Shown here: positions 7,613 to 15,900 of the stretch, piece after piece
Layout: the number at the start of each line of letters is the position of its first letter
Numbering within the stretch: position 1 is the stretch's first letter
DNA from: Paenibacillus sp. PAMC 26794
GTDB lineage: Bacteria > Bacillota > Bacilli > Paenibacillales > Paenibacillaceae
DNA length: 64,000 nucleotides
Reading direction: 5' to 3'
NCBI RefSeq assembly: GCF_000316035.1
Contig: NZ_ANHX01000011.1
Span: 616,474-680,473, forward strand
Translations under genes and position numbers: made by a program
Notes under the pieces: model-generated
What the model was told of the DNA's origin: nothing
The model's database searches: none
Seen by the model: the letters and a program-made list of their open reading frames with translations, nothing else

Positions 7613-7792
7613 GAATCGCAGAGATATTGCGCTGATGCTGATAATCGTCCAGAACGAAATAGGATACTTAGTTTATAAGTTTAAATACGGCCTGTAATTT
7701 CTGCTCTTGCTCTAGTGGCGTTGATTCCATGCAGAGCAACATGCGGTTGGTGAACCGGATCATGTCCGGCTCGGAGACCCTAACTGTAACTG

Positions 7793-8809
7793 TTATAAGG
7801 AGAGCTTGGTCAACATATGTTCTATTTCATCCATATACCCATCCACTGTAATACTTCTCGGAGCAAACAAAAATCGTAGTGATTGTTTCCATTCCAAGCC
7901 TGCAATAGAGGTTGGTAGCATCGAATGTTCTGTATTAGAGAAGATTTTCACATGAAGCAAGGATGATGGCTGAATTCCTTTACGGTATGCTTGTTCTGTA
8001 TCAACAATGTCCACATTCACATCATCTTCTCCAAGCAGAAGTAATACAGGGGTCTTGAAATAATGCAAGTCCGCCGTGGCGTCTGAAGCAAAATTTTTTC
8101 TTATGAAGTTCCAGCGTTCTTTGGAAATCAGATCATCCTCTCGAGCAATCTTGATGTACTCTTCATATGTACCCTGATTTTTTAAAATTTCTTTGATCTG
8201 GTTTTCATAATCGACCTGATTTTGAATCTCCTCGGGGGAATGACCCTCCTTCGCCATTTGGCTGCGTGTGTTGTATTCCCCCTGTTCCAACCAGTTTATT
8301 GCTGGTGATACCAAGATACTGAAGGCGAGATGTTCTTTGCCAGCAAGCTTAGGAATCACCCAACCTGCTTGGCTGGCACCCCATACGCCTATTTTGGAAT
8401 CATCAATGATGGATTGTTCTTTCGCCCATGCAATAGCTTGCTGTGCCTCCACAACACGATCATCCATGCTTTGATCTAGCCAGTTTCCCTCTGAACCCCC
8501 GATTCCCCGTTTATCTAGCGACAAGGACGCATACCCGATCGATGCCAGTCGCTCCCATAATGGTTTGTATCCCTCACCATGAGTAGAGTCTATCGGACCG
8601 TCACCGTGAATAAACAGTACTAGACCTAGCTTGTCTGAATGGTTTCTGGGTAACGTGAGCGTACCTGTTAACTTAACCTGTGGAGATTGAATTTCAACGG
8701 TTTGTTCCTCCATGTCAAAATCATTTTGATCGACTATGTACAGTCCTGAACCAACCATCAGTAAGATTGCCACAATAACTGAGATGAATCGTTTTTTCCA
8801 ATTAAACAT
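7793..8809 (-). CDS. Membrane-anchored alpha/beta hydrolase (serine hydrolase)
   Basis: A 338-residue protein with an N-terminal hydrophobic anchor (residues about 8-25) followed by an alpha/beta hydrolase domain of the dienelactone hydrolase/S9 type. FIHGDGP is the oxyanion strand, WGASQAGW holds the nucleophile serine, LLGEDDVNVD the acid and NTEHSM the histidine. It is probably extracytoplasmic and membrane-tethered; the substrate is unknown. AAGGAG precedes the ATG at 8809. It overlaps the end of the upstream GNAT reading frame by 8 bp, so it is translationally coupled within the MerR-GNAT-hydrolase operon, and the nonsense codon in that GNAT gene could lower its expression. Confidence 0.85.
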   Translation of the reverse strand: MFNWKKRFISVIVAILLMVGSGLYIVDQNDFDMEEQTVEIQSPQVKLTGTLTLPRNHSDKLGLVLFIHGDGPIDSTHGEGYKPLWERLASIGYASLSLDKRGIGGSEGNWLDQSMDDRVVEAQQAIAWAKEQSIIDDSKIGVWGASQAGWVIPKLAGKEHLAFSILVSPAINWLEQGEYNTRSQMAKEGHSPEEIQNQVDYENQIKEILKNQGTYEEYIKIAREDDLISKERWNFIRKNFASDATADLHYFKTPVLLLLGEDDVNVDIVDTEQAYRKGIQPSSLLHVKIFSNTEHSMLPTSIAGLEWKQSLRFLFAPRSITVDGYMDEIEHMLTKLSL

Positions 8810-9383
8810 AACTATCTCCTTTGTAAATCATGTAATGCCATTGGTTTTCGCCTAAGAGCAGGCCGGTCAGAAAGCTATTTGTACTATACTGCTTGCGAAA
8901 TTGATAGCGTTCATATAACTGTATCGCTTGATGATTCTGACTTGCCACATGCAAGCTAAGAAACGACATTGATTTGGATTGCAACATATATTTCTGTGCC
9001 CATTGGAGCAACTGTGTACCAATTCGCTTGCCTTGATGCTGTGGATGTACAACGAGATCTTCCACATAACATTCGCCTAATTTAGGAGTATGCTTCAGCA
9101 GATGTAAACCAGTGATTAACTGAAGCAGTTTCCACTTGCCAACCCTTTTGCACTGGCCCCACCAATGAGAATTGGCACGAACGCTTGTTATTTCTGCTCT
9201 GTTATCTGCTTCCTTCCATTTCAAGCACATGCTGCCAACAATCTCCTCATTTTCACGGGCAATGACTCGAAGAGTACTGTGTTCCATGGGCGGATGATTG
9301 AGCAACTAATCAATCATTTGTAACAAGAGCTCATAATGGAGCTTTTCTGGGGTGAATAAAGATAAATAAGATTTCTCTACCAT
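8802..9383 (-). pseudogene. GNAT acetyltransferase interrupted by an in-frame TAG
   Basis: The frame opens at the ATG at 9383 (overlapping the MerR stop by 7 nt), encodes MVEKSYLSLFTPEKLHYELL and on to MID, then meets TAG at 9306-9308 and continues in the same frame without another stop to 8802. The continuation has the GNAT acetyl-CoA loop HPQHQGKRIGTQLL and the C-terminal ASQNHQAIQLYERYQF. A single C-to-T change (CAG to TAG) would explain the stop. Translation could restart at the TTG directly after it, giving a 167-residue protein lacking strand 1. It sits between the MerR regulator and the hydrolase. Confidence 0.75.
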
Positions 9384-10060
9384 AATAAGTGGACCGTGAT
9401 AAGGATAGCCCTGATGTTCGGCGTAAGCATTTTGAGTTCAGCTTCAATTTGTACATATACATGACGAGAAAGGTATTTTCCTCTAGGCAAAACTAAATCG
9501 TTTGCTCCCTCCTTTTGTGTATAAATTCCTACGGTGTCCGTCTCGTCGTACGCATAATGGATGTCAGCTTCAAATAAATCGGGAATGTTTCCCTTATGTT
9601 GGGTCAGTTGCCTTGCTTGCAAGTACCCTTGCGCTTCCATATGGAACCACAGTGATAAGTGAACCTCCTCACGAGTAACAATATAATAAGTCACTTGATC
9701 TTCAGGCGGGATATGCTCTTTCTCATGCAACAACTTGCTGATAAGTTGCTTTGTTTGCTGAAGCTGATTGATAGCTGCTTCCGTGTCTGCCAACGCTTGG
9801 CGAAATAATGATGTGATTTGAACGGTTGTCAGATTACTCAAACATTCCTTGATCATTTGAACAGACAGTCCCATTTTGCGAAGCAACAAAATATGAGATA
9901 GACGGTAGATTTCATCAACCCCATACATCCTGTATTGGTTTTCTGCTATATAAGCAGGGTTGAGCACCCCTTTTTCTTCGAAGTATCGAATTTGATGTAC
10001 AGAGACATTCATGAGCTTTGCCAGCTCGCTAATCGTAATTTCATCACTCAACCAATTCAC
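9377..10060 (-). CDS. MerR-family regulator with GyrI-like ligand-binding domain
   Basis: A 227-residue BmrR/TipA-like protein. The N-terminal MerR helix-turn-helix is clear (TISELAKLMNVSVHQIRYFEEKGVL), followed by the dimerisation helix with LRKMGLSVQMIKECL. The C-terminal half, beginning near VTYYIVTREE and including YAYDETDTVGIYT and LPRGKYLSRHVY, resembles a GyrI-like small-molecule-binding fold. Such proteins bind drugs and twist 19-bp-spaced promoters to activate them. A GTG start at 10060 is taken; its ribosome-binding site (AAAGG) is close and a TTG shortly after is possible. Its own promoter (10086-10116) is of the MerR type, so autoregulation is likely, and it may also act on the Bcr/CflA promoter at 1059. 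Confidence 0.85.
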   Translation of the reverse strand: MNWLSDEITISELAKLMNVSVHQIRYFEEKGVLNPAYIAENQYRMYGVDEIYRLSHILLLRKMGLSVQMIKECLSNLTTVQITSLFRQALADTEAAINQLQQTKQLISKLLHEKEHIPPEDQVTYYIVTREEVHLSLWFHMEAQGYLQARQLTQHKGNIPDLFEADIHYAYDETDTVGIYTQKEGANDLVLPRGKYLSRHVYVQIEAELKMLTPNIRAILITVHLLW

Positions 10061-10085
10061 CGCCTTTGCTGTTTTTCACAATACA

Positions 10086-10116
10086 AGCATAAACCTTAGG
10101 TTTGACCTAAGGTCAA
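10086..10116 (-). promoter_or_regulatory. MerR-type promoter with 19-bp spacer for the MerR operon
   Basis: Minus strand TTGACC (10116-10111), 19-bp spacer containing the dyad CCTTAGG...CCTAAGG, then TATGCT (10091-10086). The -35 box is identical and the spacing equal to the promoter at 1059-1089. Confidence 0.8.
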
Positions 10117-10192
10117 GTCTTTATTTTAACCTCTCCTGATAACAAAAAACCACGGCACCCATTTTGGGCCCGCAGTTCAATGATCAATTATA

Positions 10193-11176
10193 CTATTGTA
10201 TTTCTTTCATATAAGATTTGAATTCCTCGGCGATTTCTTTGTATTTCGTATGATGCAGGTAATGCGAACCTTCCATTGGGATCATTTTGCCCTGATCCGA
10301 TTGTTTCACTTGTTCTTCATGCAGCGGAATCCACTGTGGATTATTCTCGTTATTCGATTGTACGAAGAGGAGCATCGGCAGGTCACGAGGGTAAGTGAGA
10401 TTTTCTCCATTTTTGAAATTGGAACCCAGGTGTTTAAGTTCATCAATCAAAGTCGGATTCGTCGAGACTTGATTTGAAATTAACTTCATCTGTTCTTTGG
10501 TATGCTCATCGTATGCAAGTGATGCATATGAATCACCGCTCACTTTGTTGAGTACTCTCATTAAGCCCGATTTTTGAAGGAATTTCATTAGGTTCAAAGG
10601 TAATTTAACATCCATGCCAGGTTGATTTGGAACACTGCTATCGATCCCGACAAAAGCAGAAACTTCATCCGGATACGTGTTCACATAAGTCGCCGCGTAC
10701 AATCCCGTGATGGAATGCCCCATCAGAATATAACGATCTATACCGAGCTGCTGTACAGCTTCATGAATTTCACTAACAATATTCTCGGTGGTTCTCTCCG
10801 TCTCGGTTTCGTCGCTTAACCCATAACCGAAAGGCTCAATCGCCACAACTTTGTAATCAGGCGTCAATTCATCGATTAATAATTTGAAATCAAGTACTGG
10901 CGACGTTGTTCCTTGTCCAGGTAGTAGCACAATCGTTTGTTCACCGCTGCCTTGAATGGACACATTCATATTTTTTCCATCGACATTAACATATTGACCA
11001 TACGATTCAATTTTCTTTTTCTCGATCCCATTACTGATTGTATGAACGACAAACGTGATGCCCATGAACAGCACCAGCGCGCCGACAATACCACCTATTA
11101 TTTTCAACCATAAGTTCCGTTTTTTACGGCCCTTAGTCCCCGTTGTTGTTACATCCACTGCTTCTGCCATATCCAT
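10193..11176 (-). CDS. Membrane-anchored alpha/beta hydrolase
   Basis: About 327 residues, with one hydrophobic anchor (LWLKIIGGIVGALVLFMG) and then an alpha/beta hydrolase fold: LLPGQGTT near the oxyanion strand, VVAIEPFGYGLSD, the nucleophile elbow LMGHSITG, and a C-terminal histidine in MEGSHYLHH. It resembles lipase/esterase-like serine hydrolases facing the outside. Two ATGs, 11176 and 11170, both follow the purine-rich AAAGGACAGGAG; longer upstream starts have no ribosome-binding site. It stands alone, between the MerR operon and the purine permease, and the substrate is unknown. Confidence 0.83.
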   Translation of the reverse strand: MDMAEAVDVTTTGTKGRKKRNLWLKIIGGIVGALVLFMGITFVVHTISNGIEKKKIESYGQYVNVDGKNMNVSIQGSGEQTIVLLPGQGTTSPVLDFKLLIDELTPDYKVVAIEPFGYGLSDETETERTTENIVSEIHEAVQQLGIDRYILMGHSITGLYAATYVNTYPDEVSAFVGIDSSVPNQPGMDVKLPLNLMKFLQKSGLMRVLNKVSGDSYASLAYDEHTKEQMKLISNQVSTNPTLIDELKHLGSNFKNGENLTYPRDLPMLLFVQSNNENNPQWIPLHEEQVKQSDQGKMIPMEGSHYLHHTKYKEIAEEFKSYMKEIQ

Positions 11177-11283
11177 CTTCTCCTGTCCTTTATATCTGTA
11201 GAGCCGCTCTTGCGACATAGGTATAGTGTAACCATGAAAGATGTCCCCTTCGTGACGGGAATATGAACGGAGTATGAACAAGT

Positions 11284-11320
11284 AAAAAAAAGAGAGCTGC
11301 TTGTTGAGAGCAGTTCTCCA
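11284..11320 (-). terminator. Intrinsic terminator of the purine permease gene
   Basis: Minus strand GAGAACTGCT-loop-AGCAGCTCTC followed by eight T residues, 16 bp past the permease stop. Confidence 0.85.
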
Positions 11321-11335
11321 TAGGATAAGACAGTT

Positions 11336-12634
11336 TTAGTGGTCCAGGAACACAAGCTGAATGAAGAACAATACCGCAAAAATGTAGAAGATTGGATGAA
11401 CATCTTTACCTTTTCCACGAAGCAGCTTGAGTACCGGATAGAAGATGAAACCTACGCCGATGCCTGTCGCAATACTATGCGTCAATGGAGTAAGGATGAT
11501 AATCAGGAAAGCAGGAAATGCTTCTTCGAGATCATCCCATTTGATTTTGCTGATAACGTTAATCATAAAGTATCCAACAATGATCAGTGCCGGAGAAGTA
11601 ATCGCCGGAATGCTTGATATTACACTTACGATCGGTGTGAAGAACAAGGTCAGCGCAAGCAGCACACTTACCGTTACCGCTGTCAGTCCCGTTCTTCCTC
11701 CTGCAGCTACCCCTGTGCTGGATTCGATATAAGCCGATGTTGGACTTGTTCCGAGTAAAGCACCTGAGGTTGTTCCTACGGCATCTGCCAATAATGCGCC
11801 ACGCGAGCGTGGAAATTTACCATCTTTAAGCAATCCTGCTTGTTCAGCAACGCCGAGCATCGTACCCGTCGTATCAAACAGTGTGATCAACAAGAAGGTA
11901 AATATGATTGTATATAAACCATTCGAGAATACCCCTGCCAGATCCAGTTGCAAAGCCGTTGACGCGAGGCCTTGCGGCATGGATACAATCGATTCCGGCA
12001 TTTGGAATAGTCCCATGATCCAGGCAAGTATCGCTGTTACCACCATTCCGATGAACAGGTAGCCTTTCACATTGTAAGCCATCAGCACAACGGTAATAAT
12101 CAATCCGATAATGGTCAGATAAGCCATTGGCTCAGCCAAGTTCCCGATCGTAATCAAATTCGATTCTGAATCGGCAATAATCCCGGCATTTTGCAAACCT
12201 ACCGTTGTAATAAACAATCCGATCCCTGCGGTTATGGCATGTTTTAAGCTAGCAGGAATTGCATCAAGCAACATGTAACGGAATGAAGTCAGTGATAAAA
12301 TAATAAACAAAATCCCTGCTATAAATACGGCTCCCAGTGCAACCTGCCAAGACACGCCATACCCTGCAACTACGCTATAGGCAAAGAATGCATTCAGGCC
12401 CATACCCGGCGCGATGACGATTGGATAATTGGACCATATTCCCATAATCAGAGTTCCCACAATACTTGCCAGTACCGTTGCTATGAATACTCCGTTAAAG
12501 TCCATGCCTGTGCTGCTGAGTATTCCTGGGTTTACGATAACTATGTATACCATTGTGAAGAATGTTGTAACCCCTGCGATAATTTCTGTGGGGATGGTCG
12601 TGCCTCGTTCTTTAAGTTTGAACCATTTGTCCAT
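11336..12634 (-). CDS. pbuG: NCS2/AzgA-family purine (hypoxanthine/guanine) permease, PbuG-like
   Basis: A 432-residue, roughly 12-helix permease of the AzgA/PbuG branch of nucleobase:cation symporters. Diagnostic segments are TEIIAGVTTFFTMVYI near the N-terminus, YPIVIAPGMGLNAFFAY, LFDTTGTMLGVAEQAGL and GTSPTSAYIESSTGVAAGGRTG, the substrate-site loops of the family. It imports purine bases for salvage. The ATG at 12634 lies 11 nt after GGAGG; a TTG six codons upstream overlaps that site and is rejected. Expression is probably controlled by transcription attenuation: a strong promoter at 12819-12847 is followed by a leader of about 178 nt ending in a terminator-like hairpin. The symbol is by similarity. 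Confidence 0.88.
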   Translation of the reverse strand: MDKWFKLKERGTTIPTEIIAGVTTFFTMVYIVIVNPGILSSTGMDFNGVFIATVLASIVGTLIMGIWSNYPIVIAPGMGLNAFFAYSVVAGYGVSWQVALGAVFIAGILFIILSLTSFRYMLLDAIPASLKHAITAGIGLFITTVGLQNAGIIADSESNLITIGNLAEPMAYLTIIGLIITVVLMAYNVKGYLFIGMVVTAILAWIMGLFQMPESIVSMPQGLASTALQLDLAGVFSNGLYTIIFTFLLITLFDTTGTMLGVAEQAGLLKDGKFPRSRGALLADAVGTTSGALLGTSPTSAYIESSTGVAAGGRTGLTAVTVSVLLALTLFFTPIVSVISSIPAITSPALIIVGYFMINVISKIKWDDLEEAFPAFLIIILTPLTHSIATGIGVGFIFYPVLKLLRGKGKDVHPIFYIFAVLFFIQLVFLDH

Positions 12635-12812
12635 GGTAAAGCCAGCCTCCAACTTTCAAATTATACTCCAAAGCTAAAAACAAAAAATCCTAATCTTCAT
12701 ATAGGATTGTAATATTGTCGCTCCTATATTCGTTGTTAGGATTTAAAGATTCAACAGCTAAGCTCTAAACTAAACATAAAGATACTCATATCTGTTTTCA
12801 ACCTGAAGTCCA
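12635..12812 (-). ncRNA. Structured 5' leader with terminator/antiterminator potential (candidate riboswitch or attenuator)
   Basis: Between the promoter and the permease start the minus-strand RNA contains AATCCTA (12708-12702) and TAGGATT (12692-12686) followed by T6-G-T5, a terminator. The same TCCTA strand can instead pair with ATATAGGA (12729-12722), giving an 8-bp alternative hairpin, and AAATCCTAA (12744-12736) is perfectly complementary to TTAGGATTT (12693-12685). An AGATA-TGAG-TATCT hairpin lies nearer the 5' end. The conserved J1/2, J2/3 and L2/L3 core of the classical purine riboswitch is not visible, so the ligand, if any, is unknown. Confidence 0.5.
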
Positions 12813-12818
12813 TTTCGT

Positions 12819-12847
12819 ATTCTAATTAAAATTACATGCAATGTCAA
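12819..12847 (-). promoter_or_regulatory. Sigma-A promoter of the purine permease transcript
   Basis: TTGACA (12847-12842), 17-bp spacer, TAGAAT (12824-12819). It is near consensus and about 185 bp upstream of the start codon, which defines a long leader. Confidence 0.75.
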
Positions 12848-12939
12848 TGAATTAACGATTTGTTCACAGTTATTTACGAACTATACAGACATTATATCTT
12901 GTGTTCATTCGTTTATAGAATAGAGACGGAAAGATTGTC

Positions 12940-12973
12940 AAAAAATCCGATTCCAATATACCGGAATCGGATT
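12940..12973 (-). terminator. Intrinsic terminator of glycan locus 1 operon
   Basis: AATCCGATTCC-loop-GGAATCGGATT followed by T residues on the minus strand, 26 bp past the GH16 gene stop. Confidence 0.85.
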
Positions 12974-12998
12974 CTTCATTATATAGAGAATTCAGAAG

Positions 12999-15900
12999 CT
13001 AATTGGCAGGACCCAGATTAATCAAGCTGACCTCGGACAATGAGACGGTTGTGTTGCCGTCTTGTACACCGTCAATGTTACCCAGATCAAATGAGATTCG
13101 AGTATTCGCATAGCTGGCTTCTGTTGCAAATGTAAACGTGAACTCCTGTTCTTCTGGAGTCAAATCAACTCGTGCCCCAAAGAAACCATGCCATTCATAG
13201 TTGGCAGCGGCATCGACCCATCCAATCCCCAAACCCAATTTCCTGGACTTCTCCGCTTTGGCTCTAAACGTCAATTTATATTTAAAACCTTGCTGTATGC
13301 CGAATCCTTCATTGATGACTTGACGATCCCATGGATGCTGTCCTGCATGACCAATCTTGGCTTGAAGCTGTTGATTGCTAACTTGCATCTCAAGGTCCGC
13401 TGCATTACCGTCCGCATGGGTAAACCAGCCTTCCTTACCTTTGGAGAAGTCTCCATTGGGAATAAGATTAACATGAACAGGTTGCCCTCCTTGATCTGCA
13501 TTCGGATCAACTTCATATAACTGGACGTTATGGATGTGAATCGAGTGTTCACCTGTAGAGAGCGGATATCCTAATCCAAATGCAAGCATAGCTGCCGAAT
13601 CGGAGGTATCTCCCATGGTGAAGGTATAACTATACGACTTTTGATCTGCGGTTAATTCCACTTCTTCTTCAAAATATTTCACAAAATCCCCTGCATTCTG
13701 AGAAAGAACCGCTTGCATGGATTTAGGACTTGAAACAGATGCCCCGAAGGTAAGTCGGTACGTTTTGTTTGCATCAAGTTTAATCTGACCTTGTTGCAAC
13801 AAAGCATCCCACCAATGTTCACTTGTACCAGGCAAATTAATCGTTAATCCTTCGCCCTCGTCATGTGAGGCTGTCAGATGATTAGGAATTAGCTCCCAAT
13901 GATTCAGATCAGCTGTTAGCTCACTGTTCTGAATTTTGTTTTGTGAAATATCGACCCAGCGTGTATTATAATCTGCTCCTTCAAAATTCACATAATAGGG
14001 TTTGCCTGCTGTCAAGTTGACCCCTGGAAAATACACCGTTTGATATGCTTGCCATCCACCCGTGTCTCCGAGACTCAGGTCTGATTGTGCAACGGTTGTC
14101 CCTTGTTCATCCTGAATGCTGAACTGAACCTTGGAATCACTTTTTCCACTGGCCATTCGGGCAGACAGAACATAAACTCCGTCGTGAGCTACATCGATTT
14201 TATATTGCAGCAGATCTCCCTGATCCATGTAACTGACATGTTTTCCTCCTTCTACGGAGTCCTCCAGTTGTAAGCCCTGCATCATCCAAGCTTCGGTTGC
14301 AGGTACATGTGCGTAGCCATTCACTGACAGAGGTTTTCCGCGTTTCGTCAGACGAACATTGTCCACATATACCTTACCTTTAGAACTGCCAAATAACAGT
14401 CTTAGCTCGGATTGTGCGATTGATGCTCCATCTCCAATGATGATTTCTCCGGTGAATGTTTTCATTTCCTGGTTCAAGGAGAGGTTTTGTCCTTGATGAA
14501 CCTGTACTGTATGCCCATTACTGCTGACAACATCAATGTCGATGCTTCGCGGTGTGTCTGCCTTGGCATCTAAGGAAAAACCATACGTTGTATTCGCTTC
14601 CAGTTTCAAATCCGGTTGGTTTACCGAAACTTGTTGTGGGTCATTATTCGTTTGAGTAACATCAACAACCAGCTGACGCTCCATAATTGGGAATTTCGAA
14701 AAGTTATTTACACTTATATTGGCTGCCGCACTGTCCTGAATGCTGCTTGACCAGAATCCCAGACGCTCCTTGCCTTGATCGAATGTGCCATTGTAAATAA
14801 AGTTGCCATCAGGTAGCGCGTTTCGTTCGACAGTTAACGGATCAGCCTCACCCACCTCGATCAGTCTGACATTGGCCAGCGAAACCGTTGTATCATCCAG
14901 CCCCAGATTAAATTCGAATCTGGCATTGTTATCCGTGCCATCCCGCATATTAACGGTATAGTCATAGGATTGCCAATCTGTCGTGAGTGCAAAGGTGTTA
15001 TCACCCGAATAATTGGTCCAGCTTTTTTCAAATTGGTTCAGTTTGGACATGATTGTACGGTTAGCAGATGCTTTCGCATCAAATTGTATCTTGTACTTTT
15101 TGTTTTTCTTGATGTACATCGGCATCTGAGTCAGTTGAACCGAGTAGTTTTCAGTACCCGATGCATCAATGGTAACTTCTGCTGCTTTCCCTTTCTGCTC
15201 ATCCGTTACAACTTTGACACTGCCAGCTCCATCAGCATTTGTAATGAATTTCCACTGAAGAGGCACTCCATTGTCTGCAGACCCTTCCGAAAAACGATCA
15301 TTGTAGATTTGATTGCCGTCGGCTTGTGGTTCCCGCTGTTGCGCAGGCTCGATGGGATTTGTTGTTACATCAGGCCATGTGTCTAGATTTTTGTAAGAAT
15401 ATACACGCACAAAATCAACATTCATCTTTTCGGAAGTGAAGTTGCTTTCAGGTGAACCCGGCCAGTCTCCTCCAACTGCCAGATTCAGAATCAGATAGAA
15501 TGGACGATCAAATGGAGCAGGGAACGTATAATACTCTGGTTGGCCCGCGGCCTTCGTTTGCCAGTTGGTCACTTCATGATGCAGCTTTCCATCCACATAG
15601 AAACGAATCATACCCGGCAACCATTCCACCTGGAAATCGTGATAATCGTCAGCGAAAGTTTCTCCCTTCGGAAGAGTAAGGCTTCCCTGATCATGTCCAT
15701 GGGAGCCGTCAGGCTTCACACTGTCATAATGCAATGTGCTATATACCTTGTTATTACTCTCTTTGCCACCAATTAGCTCCATAATATCGATTTCTCCAGA
15801 GGCAGGCCATCCACCATAATGTGCTTCATCTGTTGGCATCATCCATATGGCAGGCCACATGCCTTTTTCAATCGGAAGCTTCGCACGTACAACTACCTTA

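Noticed and set aside
7668..7790. Minus-strand frame ending KLQAVFKLIN between the VOC fragment and the hydrolase
   Set aside because: No start, ribosome-binding site or recognisable family; possibly a gene scrap but not supportable.
10140..10192. Terminator downstream of the hydrolase gene at 10193
   Set aside because: GGGCCCA/TGGGTGCC pairs only with bulges; a T tract is present but the stem is too irregular to call.
12635..12812. Classical purine riboswitch upstream of the PbuG-like permease
   Set aside because: The conserved three-way-junction core and loop-loop sequences were not found in the leader; only the expression-platform-like hairpins are present.
12862..12881. PurBox pair GTTCACAGTTATTTACGAAC near the permease promoter
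   Set aside because: The arms are oriented GTTC...GAAC, opposite to the CGAAC...GTTCG layout of PurR boxes, and too close together.
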